64,000 bases of DNA, from positions 1 through 64,000 of the forward strand of contig NZ_MORL01000030.1 in the NCBI RefSeq assembly GCF_001870735.1, read 5' to 3'. Within the stretch, counting starts at the first letter, position 1; every line of letters starts with the position of its first letter. Positions 32,989-41,554 of this stretch are shown piece after piece. Made by a program: the position numbers and the translations under genes. The notes below the pieces were generated by a model. The model was not told where the DNA came from and made no database searches. It saw only the letters and a program-made list of their open reading frames with translations. This DNA is from Arsenicibacter rosenii (GTDB lineage Bacteria; Bacteroidota; Bacteroidia; Cytophagales; Spirosomataceae).

Positions 32989-34074
32989 TTATAGGTGCAC
33001 TACCTTACCGGTCTTCGCCGATTCGCGGGCGGCCGACAAAATCTCGACGACTACTTCATTCACCGGAAACGACGACAGGTCTTTGTCCGGCTTTATCTCT
33101 CCCCGCACCACCGCCGCCAGATACGCAAACACATTGGCCCGCGCGTGTGGCAATGGCTGTAAATCGAGCCAGGTTTCTTTCCCGAAGCGTTCGCCGGAGA
33201 CGTATTTCATTTTGCTTTCCCTATTCGCTACCAGCGTGCCCTTTGTGCCGTATACTTCGGTGTCCTTACGGTCGAACGGCCAGTTCCACGACGCCTGAAT
33301 AATGGCCTGGCAGGTCGGATAGGTCAGGACGATGGTCGCTTCGTCATCTACCTTAGGGTATATGGCCGGTTTCAGTTGCTGGGTAACAGCCATGACCGAA
33401 GTCGGGCGCTGCCCGTCCATGAGCCACGTCATGATGTTGGCACCGTAGCAGCCAAAGTCGATCAGGGCTCCGCCGCCGTTCTGCACCGGATCGGTGAGCC
33501 AGCCGGTGAAATCACGGCTGCACCCGATCTCAACCGGACCACGGTGGCCGTCCATAATCACCACTTTACGCAGGGTGCCGAGGCTTTGCTCGGTTTTGAC
33601 CATGTCCCACACTTTTGCGTGTGAGGGGTACCATGTGGTTTCAAAGTTGGTCAGCAGGTGAATCCCGTACTTTTTCTGAAGCGCCCGCATCTGGTTCAGG
33701 TGATCGACGCTGACCGCCAGTGGCTTTTCGACAATCACGTGCACCCCTTTCGGCGCACAGGCTTTCACCACCTCAAGGTGCTGATAAATCGAGTTGAACG
33801 CGCAGACTGCTTCGGGTTTTGTTTTCTGAATCAGCTCATCCAGGCTGGCAAACCACAGTGATTCGGGCAGATTGTGCCGTTTCAGCAGGCGCATGGCCAG
33901 TTCTTTATTGGGTTCGGCAAAACCGATGATCTCCACATCGTCGGGGTGTTTCATGTAGTCGAACACCAGGTTGATGTGGTCGTGGGTCATACCGGCAACA
34001 CCCACACGGACCGGTTTGGCGTAGGTGAGGCTGGCAATGAGCAGGCCGCAGAGAAGCGATACGATTGTTTTCAT
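32989..34074 (-). CDS. Exported Gfo/Idh/MocA-family sugar oxidoreductase
   Basis: A 361-residue NAD(P)-type oxidoreductase with a signal peptide (MKTIVSLLCGLLIASLTYA), a Rossmann start RVGVAGMTHDHINLV, the family EKP motif in VIVEKPLAVS (about residue 115) and a second conserved block FTGWLTDPVQNGGGALIDFG. Members oxidise or reduce sugar hydroxyls, often at C3. Export and the presence of two DUF1080 proteins (38671, 40661), a family linked to 3-keto-sugar hydrolysis, suggest a role in periplasmic 3-keto-sugar chemistry; this is inference. Its first four bases overlap the end of the DUF2007 gene (ATGA overlap), so the two are translationally coupled. Confidence 0.88.
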   Translation of the reverse strand: MKTIVSLLCGLLIASLTYAKPVRVGVAGMTHDHINLVFDYMKHPDDVEIIGFAEPNKELAMRLLKRHNLPESLWFASLDELIQKTKPEAVCAFNSIYQHLEVVKACAPKGVHVIVEKPLAVSVDHLNQMRALQKKYGIHLLTNFETTWYPSHAKVWDMVKTEQSLGTLRKVVIMDGHRGPVEIGCSRDFTGWLTDPVQNGGGALIDFGCYGANIMTWLMDGQRPTSVMAVTQQLKPAIYPKVDDEATIVLTYPTCQAIIQASWNWPFDRKDTEVYGTKGTLVANRESKMKYVSGERFGKETWLDLQPLPHARANVFAYLAAVVRGEIKPDKDLSSFPVNEVVVEILSAARESAKTGKVVHL

Positions 34075-34331
34075 GATTCCGTGTCTTCAGGCTCGTTTTG
34101 CTGATAAGCCTCAATAATAGCTTTCGCTTTGTCCACGTCTGTTTTTGACACAATTACCTTAACGGCTCCCATGCCGCCCGGCGACGCCCACCACGGAGCC
34201 AGCGTTCCCAGAAATCCGTCTTTCAGGAACGCGTTGATTTCTTCGTTTTCCAGCAGGCTTTTCACTACTTCGGCCTGCATGATGCTGCCGGCATAAACCT
34301 GTACAAACTCGATATTGTTCGGTGTTTCCAT
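34071..34331 (-). CDS. Small DUF2007-family protein
   Basis: An 86-residue protein, cytoplasmic by appearance. It has the DUF2007 layout: VQVYAGSIMQAEVVKSLLENEEINAFL, a variable Pro/Trp-rich loop (LAPWWASPGG), then VKVIVSKTDVDKAKAII. The family has a ferredoxin-like fold and is described as a putative signal transducer, with no proven role. It lies between a glycosyltransferase upstream (33 bases) and the oxidoreductase it overlaps downstream, suggesting one operon of three genes. Confidence 0.85.
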   Translation of the reverse strand: METPNNIEFVQVYAGSIMQAEVVKSLLENEEINAFLKDGFLGTLAPWWASPGGMGAVKVIVSKTDVDKAKAIIEAYQQNEPEDTES

Positions 34332-34363
34332 ATGCTTTAAATCAGAAGGATACGCTGTTCTAC

Positions 34364-36064
34364 TTATTTCCGGACTTCGGCCACAACAAACGGTTCCACG
34401 GCAGACGCCCGCGTCTCGTAGTTGAGGAAATTGCCCTTTAACTGACTGACATGGAAGTACGAAAATGACTTCAGTTGTTTCACCGTCCAGCCCTGCTGCT
34501 GAAGGGAATCCAGCCGTTCGGGACGGGTAAAGACAATGACCGGTTGCCTGGAAGCAGCGGCCTGTAAGGTATCTGTATTGCGCCAGTAATGTACCGGCTG
34601 ATTGAGGTAAAATTCAAACGAATACGAGTTGTCGCGGTACATGCCGATGGGCTGGTTTTTCGGGCCGGTCTCGTTGAGGTAAAACGCCGCCTCGCCCCCC
34701 GCCTGATACGGCAGCAGCTCAGGCAGGAAAAACAGGTTGTAGAAGCCGAATGTCAGCAGGGATGCACCGACCGTACGCCCGACCAGGGTCGACAACAGGC
34801 TCGTATGCCCCCAGACCGGGCTGATGGCTCCGGTACGGAACACGACGAAGATAACCAGGAGAAACACGCCGATCCAGATGGCCGCACCGGTCAGCTGCGA
34901 GGGCCGGAAAAAGAACAGCAGCGCGATAGCTACGATGGCCAGCAAGACGGCAATGCCGGTCTGTACCCATAGCCAGCGGCGCAGCACCGGCTCCGAACGC
35001 AGGCCCGTCAGGTAATGGGCCGTCAGGACGGCAAAGAACGGGAAGACGATGTTCATGTAGTGCGGCAGCTGAAAACCCGACAGCGAGAACAACAGAAACG
35101 TCATCAGCCCCGACCCGAAGGAAACGTATTCGGGCAGCGGGTTTTGCCGGCGAACCAGCCTTGTGAAGACCTTCCCGACGCTGGCGTACAGCAGCAGCGA
35201 CCACGGCAGAAAGGCCCAGAGCAATGTATGTACAAAAAACAGTTTATCGCCCTGGCCTTTGATCGGACCGGTATTAAAAAAGCGCCCGAACTGACTGTCC
35301 CAGAAGAAAAACCGGATGCCCGACACATCGGTTTTGCCAAAGACAATTTTCTCCGGATGCAGGTCAAATTGTTGATAAAGGGTGTATAACTCCGGCAGGG
35401 TAAAGGCAATGGTCAGGACAATGGCCGCATACCAGCGCCATTTCAGGAGTTCTTTCCAGTTTCCTGTCAGGAAAAAGTGGATCACCAGCCCCGCTCCGAT
35501 CGGGACAAGCACAAACGGACCTTTGGTCATCAGCGCGCAACCCGCCCAGAACGAGCCCGCCAGCAGGTCGGTCGGGCTCGTTCTGGGCCGCAGGGACATA
35601 CGGTAGAAATGGAATACACTGCCGATGATCTGCCCCAGCAAAAACGGCTCGGCCCGCACGTCGTTGTTGGACATGATCAGGTGCATGGTCGTCAGCAGGA
35701 TCAGGGTGGCGACCTGCGCAACGAGGCGGCTGTACGCCAGCAGGGCAAACCGGTAGGTATACCAGACGCCGATGCCGAAAAAGAGCAGGCCCGGCAGCTT
35801 GTAGGCAAACGAGTTGATACCGAACAGGTTGTAGCTTATCGCCGTGATCCAGAACGGGAAATGCGGTTTGTCCAGCCAGTCGTAGCCTTCGACATAGAGG
35901 TTGATAAAGTCGCCGGATTGCGCCATGGTTTTGGCAATGGTGGCGTACAGGGCACCGTCGGGTTCGAGGATGTACGAGCCCAGACCAAGTGCATTCAGGA
36001 TGACGCCCAACGCGACAAGGCTGTAGAAAAGCCGGTCCGGAATATGGTCGGAATGGTTATTCAT
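34364..36064 (-). CDS. GT39/ArnT-like membrane glycosyltransferase
   Basis: A 566-residue integral membrane protein with about 11-12 hydrophobic segments. The first periplasmic loop carries the acidic signature EPDGALYATIAKTM of polyprenyl-phosphate-dependent GT-C enzymes, followed by GYDWLDKPHFPFWITA, also typical of ArnT/GT39. It would move a sugar from an undecaprenyl-phosphate carrier to lipid A, protein or another surface acceptor. Acceptor and sugar unknown. First gene of the likely operon with DUF2007 and Gfo/Idh. Divergent from the Uma2 gene, with 54 bases between. Confidence 0.87.
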   Translation of the reverse strand: MNNHSDHIPDRLFYSLVALGVILNALGLGSYILEPDGALYATIAKTMAQSGDFINLYVEGYDWLDKPHFPFWITAISYNLFGINSFAYKLPGLLFFGIGVWYTYRFALLAYSRLVAQVATLILLTTMHLIMSNNDVRAEPFLLGQIIGSVFHFYRMSLRPRTSPTDLLAGSFWAGCALMTKGPFVLVPIGAGLVIHFFLTGNWKELLKWRWYAAIVLTIAFTLPELYTLYQQFDLHPEKIVFGKTDVSGIRFFFWDSQFGRFFNTGPIKGQGDKLFFVHTLLWAFLPWSLLLYASVGKVFTRLVRRQNPLPEYVSFGSGLMTFLLFSLSGFQLPHYMNIVFPFFAVLTAHYLTGLRSEPVLRRWLWVQTGIAVLLAIVAIALLFFFRPSQLTGAAIWIGVFLLVIFVVFRTGAISPVWGHTSLLSTLVGRTVGASLLTFGFYNLFFLPELLPYQAGGEAAFYLNETGPKNQPIGMYRDNSYSFEFYLNQPVHYWRNTDTLQAAASRQPVIVFTRPERLDSLQQQGWTVKQLKSFSYFHVSQLKGNFLNYETRASAVEPFVVAEVRK

Positions 36065-36118
36065 TTTTTGTTATATTTGACCTATAATCAAAGTTGTCAT
36101 CTTGAAACCGGTTGCGTT

Positions 36119-36595
36119 ATGGAATCTGTAATCGAACAATTGTCGGAATACGAACTCGAACGCGGGAAACCTGTGCCAGATACAATACATGGGATTGTAC
36201 AAACCAACATTGCCGGAGAACTTTTTATCCGTTACCGGTCTGTCTACCGGATCATGTCGGAGGTGACTCTGGATACGCAACCCGTCGGCACAACGCCCGA
36301 TGTACTTGTCTATCCAACATTTGAGCCGGACTTTCAGAATCGTTCGGCCCGGCGTTCAGACCCGCCTTTGCTGACTATCGAAATTCAATCGCCTTCGCAA
36401 AGTTTGGAGGTTATGGTGGAAAAAACAGCAATCTATTTCCATTTTGGTGTAAAATCGTGTTGGGTGGTCTTACCGAGTATCAAAGCCGTGATCGTGTATA
36501 CAGCGCCGGATACCTACCGGTTCTTCCATGATAAAGACCTGCTTACGGACGAAAACGCAGGTATTGAGCTCCCGGTTGACCTGCTTTTTGCCTGA
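36119..36595 (+). CDS. Uma2-family (DUF820) putative endonuclease
   Basis: A 158-residue protein; the start at 36119 (MESVIEQLSEYELERGKP) is chosen because the long upstream extension of this frame is antisense to the glycosyltransferase. It shows the PD-(D/E)xK pattern of Uma2: TPDVLVYP, then LLTIEIQSPSQSLEVMVEKTAIYFHFGVKSCWVV with the Glu-x-Gln in place of the usual Glu-x-Lys. Function in bacteria is not established; often linked to mobile elements in cyanobacteria. Ended by a very stable hairpin. Confidence 0.82.
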   Translation: MESVIEQLSEYELERGKPVPDTIHGIVQTNIAGELFIRYRSVYRIMSEVTLDTQPVGTTPDVLVYPTFEPDFQNRSARRSDPPLLTIEIQSPSQSLEVMVEKTAIYFHFGVKSCWVVLPSIKAVIVYTAPDTYRFFHDKDLLTDENAGIELPVDLLFA

Positions 36596-36606
36596 ATAAA
36601 ATGCTT

Positions 36607-36671
36607 TAACAAAAAGGTCGGTTTAGGGCGTAACTTTCTGGAAGTTACGCCCTAAACCGACCTTTTTGTTA
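36607..36671. terminator. Very long perfect hairpin, bidirectional terminator
   Basis: Arms 36607-36636 and 36642-36671 are exact complements over 30 bp with a 5-base loop (TCTGG) and run into A and T tracts at the ends. It sits between convergent genes (Uma2 stop 36595, cytochrome gene stop 36688) and probably ends both. Confidence 0.88.
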
Positions 36672-36687
36672 TTAACTATGCCGTTGG

Positions 36688-38664
36688 TTACGGCTTTGGT
36701 TCCGCCGGTTTTGACGCTTTGGCCGGGGCAGCCAGCGAGTTAATCCAGGCGGCAATTTTCAGCGCATCGGCGCGGGGAACCTGTGGCATCGGCGGCATTT
36801 CTGTCGCGTAGTCAGGCCAGTTCGCCGGCTTCGGATTGTAGATCAGGTCTACAATCTGCTCGTTGGTATAGCCCCGTTTGGCTACGTCGCGGTAAGCCGG
36901 TCCCACCTGCCGTTTGTCGGCCTGATGGCAGGCCAGACAGGTGTGGCGGGTCAGGAGGCCTTTGACTTCTTCGTAGGTCGGGGCTTTGGTTGCTGCCGCT
37001 GCTGTGGCAGGGCGACCACTTGGGGTCGCCCCTACGGATGTTTTGGGGCCTGGTTTTACCGTTGGCCTGGTGGCCGGCCGGACAGGGGCCAGTTCGCTGG
37101 CAGGCAGTTTGGCACCGTCGGGAATGTTGTTCAGCGTGTAATAGGCAATCGGGTGTACCAGTGAGTGTGACCCTTCAACGGCGCGGACACCGTCGATTGT
37201 CAGCTGATGGATGTAGTATTGGCGCAGGTTATCGACCACCAGACGGGCTTTCATGCCGTCTTCCGATACTTTGATGCCTTTAACCGCGTGCTTTTCCTTG
37301 TTGATCGTCGGGCTGCCGTATACGGGATGGTACTTGTAGATAAAGCTTTCGACATTGTAGGAGGCCGGATCTTCGGCTGATTTGCGGTCAACCGGTTTGG
37401 TGAACTCTACTTCAAACCCATCCGGCATAGCCCGTACCGCCCGCATTTCAAACGGTGTCTGCCCGTTCCAGACCAGGCGCTGAAGGCCTTCATTGGCTTC
37501 ACCGGCCGAGCCCCAGCCCCGGTTGGTTTCACCGACAAACAGCGAGCCGTCTTTGGCCCATGCCATCCGCAACACACCCGACTGGAAACCATTCCGGAAC
37601 TCGATGGCCGCACCCTGGTACTCGCCTTTAACTTTTTCCAGGAATACCCGCGAAATCTTGCTCATGCCCTGGTCACCGACCAGCAACTGACCGCCAAACG
37701 GCCCGAAGTTGCCTTCCGGAATAGTCAGGATTTCAGAGTTTGAAATACCCAGGATACCGTGAGGCAGCCAAACCGCCGGCAACTGCACCTGCGGAATCGA
37801 CTTCTTAACCTCAAACAGCAGGTCCGGCGTTTCATTAACCACGTTTTCCGGTTTGATATACCGGCCGTTGGCGTCCTTGTTTTGACGCGGGCTTACTTTC
37901 GCATACAGCTGCTCGGTTGTCAGGTTCAGCGGAGAGCCCGGCATGTTGGTCCAGCGCAGACCACCCGGATGACCGGTAAACGCGCCTTTCTTCACATGGA
38001 TGATCCCGCCCGATCCCTGCCAGTCGCCCTGATTGTCGGCGTAGAAAAGCTCCCCGTCAACAATGCCCAAGCCACACGGAGACCGCATACCGGTTGCCCA
38101 CGGCTCCATTTTACCGTCTTCGCTGATTTTCATGGTCCAGCCGCGCCACGGGACACGACTTTCGCCCCGCCACCATTCTTCGTCGCCGAAAGCCACGTTG
38201 CCCGTTACGAAAAATGTACCATCGGGCGCGATTTTAGGCCCGAAGCTGTATTCGTGGTAGTGCCCTGAAATCGGCCAGGCATATACTGTTTCAAACACAT
38301 CGGCCTTACCGTCTTTGTTGGAGTCAACCAGCTTGGTAAGCTCGCCGCGCTGTGCACAGTATAACGCGCCGTCTTTATAGACCAGCCCGAGAATTTCATG
38401 CAGCCCGCTGGCAAATTTGCGGAAATACGGCTTGCGGCTCGTCGGATTTTCGACAATCCAGATGTCGCCCCGGCGGGTGGCTACGCCCAGATCGCCGTTT
38501 GGCAGCACCGTCAGGCCGCCTACTTCGAGCAGGGTGCCTTCGGGTGCCGTTACTTTCAGAATTTTAAAGAAATCTTCCTCTTTCGGAGACTCCTGTGCAG
38601 CGGCCGGCAGCACCAGCGCAGACGCCAGGCAAGCGGATAACAGGAATTTATGTAGTTTTTTCAT
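36688..38664 (-). CDS. Secreted beta-propeller dehydrogenase-like protein with C-terminal cytochrome c
   Basis: A 658-residue exported protein (signal MKKLHKFLLSACLASALVLPAAAQ). Residues about 30-400 form a soluble-glucose-dehydrogenase/PVC-type propeller (GGLTVLPNGDLGVATRRG, HEYSFGPKIAPDGTFFVTG). The last about 90 residues are a class I cytochrome c with heme motif CLACH and the Met ligand region EMPPMPQVP. Between them is a Pro/Thr/Ala-rich linker that contains an in-frame REP-like palindrome (37010-37035, encoding VGATPSGRPA). Substrate unknown; family members oxidise sugars and pass electrons to heme. It ends 6 bases after the DUF1080 gene upstream, so they form an operon. Confidence 0.85.
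   Translation of the reverse strand: MKKLHKFLLSACLASALVLPAAAQESPKEEDFFKILKVTAPEGTLLEVGGLTVLPNGDLGVATRRGDIWIVENPTSRKPYFRKFASGLHEILGLVYKDGALYCAQRGELTKLVDSNKDGKADVFETVYAWPISGHYHEYSFGPKIAPDGTFFVTGNVAFGDEEWWRGESRVPWRGWTMKISEDGKMEPWATGMRSPCGLGIVDGELFYADNQGDWQGSGGIIHVKKGAFTGHPGGLRWTNMPGSPLNLTTEQLYAKVSPRQNKDANGRYIKPENVVNETPDLLFEVKKSIPQVQLPAVWLPHGILGISNSEILTIPEGNFGPFGGQLLVGDQGMSKISRVFLEKVKGEYQGAAIEFRNGFQSGVLRMAWAKDGSLFVGETNRGWGSAGEANEGLQRLVWNGQTPFEMRAVRAMPDGFEVEFTKPVDRKSAEDPASYNVESFIYKYHPVYGSPTINKEKHAVKGIKVSEDGMKARLVVDNLRQYYIHQLTIDGVRAVEGSHSLVHPIAYYTLNNIPDGAKLPASELAPVRPATRPTVKPGPKTSVGATPSGRPATAAAATKAPTYEEVKGLLTRHTCLACHQADKRQVGPAYRDVAKRGYTNEQIVDLIYNPKPANWPDYATEMPPMPQVPRADALKIAAWINSLAAPAKASKPAEPKP
37010..37035. 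repeat. REP-like palindrome copy inside a coding linker
   Basis: A 26-base match to the arm of the element at 30391-30485, with CACTTGG in place of CACGTGG at the centre. It is read in frame within the Ala/Thr/Pro-rich linker between propeller and cytochrome c domains and adds no stop codon. Confidence 0.85.
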
Positions 38665-38670
38665 GGACGT

Positions 38671-40524
38671 TTAGAACAAGAGTGAGTAACTAACCTTACC
38701 GTTGGCAACGGGAGCAATCAGCTCCTGCCGGCCATTGACGGTCCGGATAACCGGCGATGTGCCGCTGTCGGGACGGATATACCACAGGCCGTCGATCAGA
38801 TACAGCCCGTTGTCGAGTTGTTTGATCACACCGGCTTCGGCAAGGCGGGCGGTCAGGCCGCTGCCTGCATTTTCGATGGTCACTTCCCGATGCACCCCCT
38901 GTCCGTTTTCCAATGGCCGGACAGCATCGTTCACCAGCGAGCCGTTGGTATAATACCGGAAGGTTGGTTTGTCATTGGCGTCGAGCACATAGCCTTTCGG
39001 GCGGAAGCTGCTGCCGGTCGTGTCTTTCGGCCATTCGGCCTGATTATTGGCCAGTTTGGTCAGGAACAGGGCTGGTTTGCCCATATGTTGCACCATGCCC
39101 ATTGGCCGCGAGGAGCCGTCGCCACGGTCGTGCCACATCGGCGTTGAATCCAGGAACTGACCGCGCCATACCTGTACCAGTGCGCCGTTGTCGAGGTCAT
39201 AGGTATAATACACCTGCTCCGGACCGCTGACCGAAACGGCATGTACCACGCGGTAGGGCCCGCCTTTCGGTCCCGGAACGCCCGACAGATCCATAAAACT
39301 GCGCAGGATCGGAGTTTGGTTGGCATCGACCAGAATCGGATCGGTTTCCGGCTCCTCGCCGATGGCACTGCTCATCACAAACTGACGGAAGCCCGGGCCC
39401 GATATGGCCAGCCGCATCGACGGCGGAAGCCAGTCAACGGTTTTGGTGTAGGTCAGTTCAAACGGCAGGTTGCCGGCAGGCAGGGTCGCCGTTCCTTTGC
39501 CTTCCCACTGGAACGGTTTTACGACCGTCTGGTTGTTGATTTTGAGGTTGCCGCCACCGCTGTGCAGGGCCATATCGAAGGCATATTCGCCCGGTTCGGC
39601 TACTTTCAGAATGCCTTTGTATTGTACCACAAAGTCATTGCTCAGGTGGCTGACCGACGGGGTGAGCTCAGGTGCAGTGCCTTTCTCTTCGAAGGCCAGT
39701 TTGCTGAGTACCGGTTCCTGGTCAAACTTGTCGAATCGGCCTTTGTAGACCGAAAACGAAATATCCGACAGTGCCGGCCGCACTTTGTCGTACGATGTAT
39801 ACTGAATATTCCGGAATGCTACCGAACCATGATCGCCCTGCAACATCAGCGGACCAACGGCTTTTTCGTCGGTGAAGGCTGCCGCGCGGGTTGGGCCATA
39901 GAGCTCAACGTTTTCGTGGAGCAGCACGCCGTTCAGCTCCACGCGCAGCATGCGGGCATTGGCAATTTTCTTACCGGTGGCATCGAACCGGGGGGCCTGA
40001 AACGAAATTTTCAGGTGTTGCCATAGGCCGGGTGCCCGACCCGCATTCTGGTGGGCCGGATAGCCTTCGAAGCCCTTGGTGCCTTTAGGGCGTGCCTCGT
40101 CCCAGCGCTCGTAGATGGAGCCGTTGTCGGTAACCGTCGGATTTTTGACACCCCAGCTGTCGTAAAGCTGTACTTCATAACGTCCCTGCAGGTAAACGCC
40201 CGAATTCGACCCTTTGGCAATCATGTAATCGAGTTCGATGTCCAGATCGCCATGCTCCATGTTGGTCAGGAGATTATACTGGTCGCCGTAGGTAGGCTTC
40301 GGCATCTGGTTGGCCAGTACGGAAGTACCGGGTTGTACAGTCAGCGCGCTTTCCTGATAAGGATTGGCCATCACATCGCCCACAACCGACCAGTTGGCCC
40401 GGGCAGGCCGGAAGGCACTGAGATCGTTGAGTGGTAAACGTGTTGGCTTCGGTCCGGTTGGCTGGGCGCTTGCCAGGCCTAAACCCAGCAACCAGCAACT
40501 GACGCTTGCAAAACGTAGCAACAT
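38671..40524 (-). CDS. Secreted DUF1080 (3-keto-disaccharide hydrolase-like) protein with PA14-like domain
   Basis: A 617-residue protein with signal peptide (MLLRFASVSCWLLGLGLASAQ). Residues about 30-240 are a DUF1080/LamG-fold domain with SNSGVYLQGRYEVQLYDSWG, LWQHLKISFQAPRF and VGPLMLQGDHGSVAFRNIQY. A PA14-like beta-barrel follows (VVQYKGILKVAEPGEYAFDM, then LPFELTYTKTVDWLPPSMRL). The rest is a beta-rich domain of unknown type. DUF1080 domains hydrolyse 3-keto-glycosides or bind sugar. Upstream of the propeller-cytochrome gene in one operon and divergent from a second DUF1080 gene. Confidence 0.87.
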   Translation of the reverse strand: MLLRFASVSCWLLGLGLASAQPTGPKPTRLPLNDLSAFRPARANWSVVGDVMANPYQESALTVQPGTSVLANQMPKPTYGDQYNLLTNMEHGDLDIELDYMIAKGSNSGVYLQGRYEVQLYDSWGVKNPTVTDNGSIYERWDEARPKGTKGFEGYPAHQNAGRAPGLWQHLKISFQAPRFDATGKKIANARMLRVELNGVLLHENVELYGPTRAAAFTDEKAVGPLMLQGDHGSVAFRNIQYTSYDKVRPALSDISFSVYKGRFDKFDQEPVLSKLAFEEKGTAPELTPSVSHLSNDFVVQYKGILKVAEPGEYAFDMALHSGGGNLKINNQTVVKPFQWEGKGTATLPAGNLPFELTYTKTVDWLPPSMRLAISGPGFRQFVMSSAIGEEPETDPILVDANQTPILRSFMDLSGVPGPKGGPYRVVHAVSVSGPEQVYYTYDLDNGALVQVWRGQFLDSTPMWHDRGDGSSRPMGMVQHMGKPALFLTKLANNQAEWPKDTTGSSFRPKGYVLDANDKPTFRYYTNGSLVNDAVRPLENGQGVHREVTIENAGSGLTARLAEAGVIKQLDNGLYLIDGLWYIRPDSGTSPVIRTVNGRQELIAPVANGKVSYSLLF

Positions 40525-40660
40525 TGTTATAGGTAGTAATGAGTAAGAAAAGAAAAAAACAGGGTTGAAATTATCGCTTTTCGGCGAAAGAGCGGCTACA
40601 TACCGATTAGAATTTGGTTACGATTCGCTTATTTTGGAGCAAAATCCAGTCAAGAGCGTA

Positions 40661-41443
40661 ATGAAAAAAGTAACGACAACCCTATTCCTGAGCCTGTGTG
40701 CCATGAGTTTAGCGATGGCGCAAACGCAGCCGGCCAAACAAACCCCTGAATCAAGCGAAATCTGGGAACCGGTACCACCGGTAATCACCCCGGGTACCAC
40801 CGGCCCGAATGCGTCCGGTATTTCGGCACCATCGGATGCAATTGTCCTGTTCGACGGTAAAAATTCGGATGCATGGGTAGCCGCCAGAGGTTATTCGCCG
40901 GACAGCCCGAGCATCGGCCGTCTGGAATGGCCGATTACGGATGGTATCCTGTATTCGACAAAGGGTTCCTCGGCCCGTACCAAGCAGGAGTTCGGTGACT
41001 TCCAGCTGCATATCGAATTTAAGACACCGGAGAAGGTAGAAGGCAACGGTCAGGGCCGTGGCAACAGCGGTATCTTCCTGCAGGGCCGCTACGAGCTGCA
41101 GGTGCTCGACAACTACAACAACGCGACCTACGTAAACGGTATGGTTGGTTCGATCTACAAACAAGCAATTCCACTGGTAAACCCAAGCCGTAAGCCCGGC
41201 GAGTGGCAGACCTACGACATCATCTACAACCAGCCTAAATTCAACAAAGCCGGTATGATGATGGAGCCTGCGTACGTGACGGTACTGCTGAACGGTATTC
41301 TGGTGCAGAACCACGTAGCGATTCGTGGTACGACCGAGTACATCGGCTATCCGAAAGTGAAAGCCCATGACAAAGGCCCGCTGATTCTGCAGGATCACGG
41401 TAACCCCGTTGGTTTCCGGAACATCTGGATCCGCGAGCTGTAG
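40661..41443 (+). CDS. Secreted single-domain DUF1080 protein (3-keto-glycoside hydrolase-like)
   Basis: Start at 40661 (MKKVTTTLFLSLCAMSLAMAQ, a signal peptide); the frame is open 32 codons upstream but reads as noise. The 260-residue product is essentially one DUF1080 domain: IVLFDGKNSDAWV, DFQLHIEFKTPEK, GNSGIFLQGRYELQVLDNYNN, WQTYDIIYNQPKF, GPLILQDHGNPVGFRNIWIREL. All core strands are complete. It shares the 136-base divergent promoter region with the larger DUF1080 gene. An inverted heptamer array follows its stop by 11 bases. Confidence 0.9.
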   Translation: MKKVTTTLFLSLCAMSLAMAQTQPAKQTPESSEIWEPVPPVITPGTTGPNASGISAPSDAIVLFDGKNSDAWVAARGYSPDSPSIGRLEWPITDGILYSTKGSSARTKQEFGDFQLHIEFKTPEKVEGNGQGRGNSGIFLQGRYELQVLDNYNNATYVNGMVGSIYKQAIPLVNPSRKPGEWQTYDIIYNQPKFNKAGMMMEPAYVTVLLNGILVQNHVAIRGTTEYIGYPKVKAHDKGPLILQDHGNPVGFRNIWIREL

Positions 41444-41453
41444 TCAGATCCCG

Positions 41454-41546
41454 TAATGGATAATGGACAATGTATGATGCATCACGAAGAGAGCTTCTCT
41501 TACCCATCATACATTGTCCATTATTCATTTTTCATCATACATCATC
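41454..41546. repeat. Inverted array of degenerate 7-bp units
   Basis: Left part in 7-base steps from 41454: TAATGGA, TAATGGA, CAATGTA, TGATGCA. Right part from 41505: CATCATA, CATTGTC, CATTATT, CATTTTT, CATCATA, CATCATC. The segments 41460-41479 and 41505-41524 are perfect 20-bp complements with a 25-base spacer. It fills the whole gap between the DUF1080 stop and the ChaN start. Confidence 0.85.
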
Positions 41547-41554
41547 GGCAAACT

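Noticed and set aside
35477-36118. Upstream extension of the Uma2 frame at 36119
   Set aside because: It is antisense to the glycosyltransferase and highly charged; the Uma2 domain begins at 36119.
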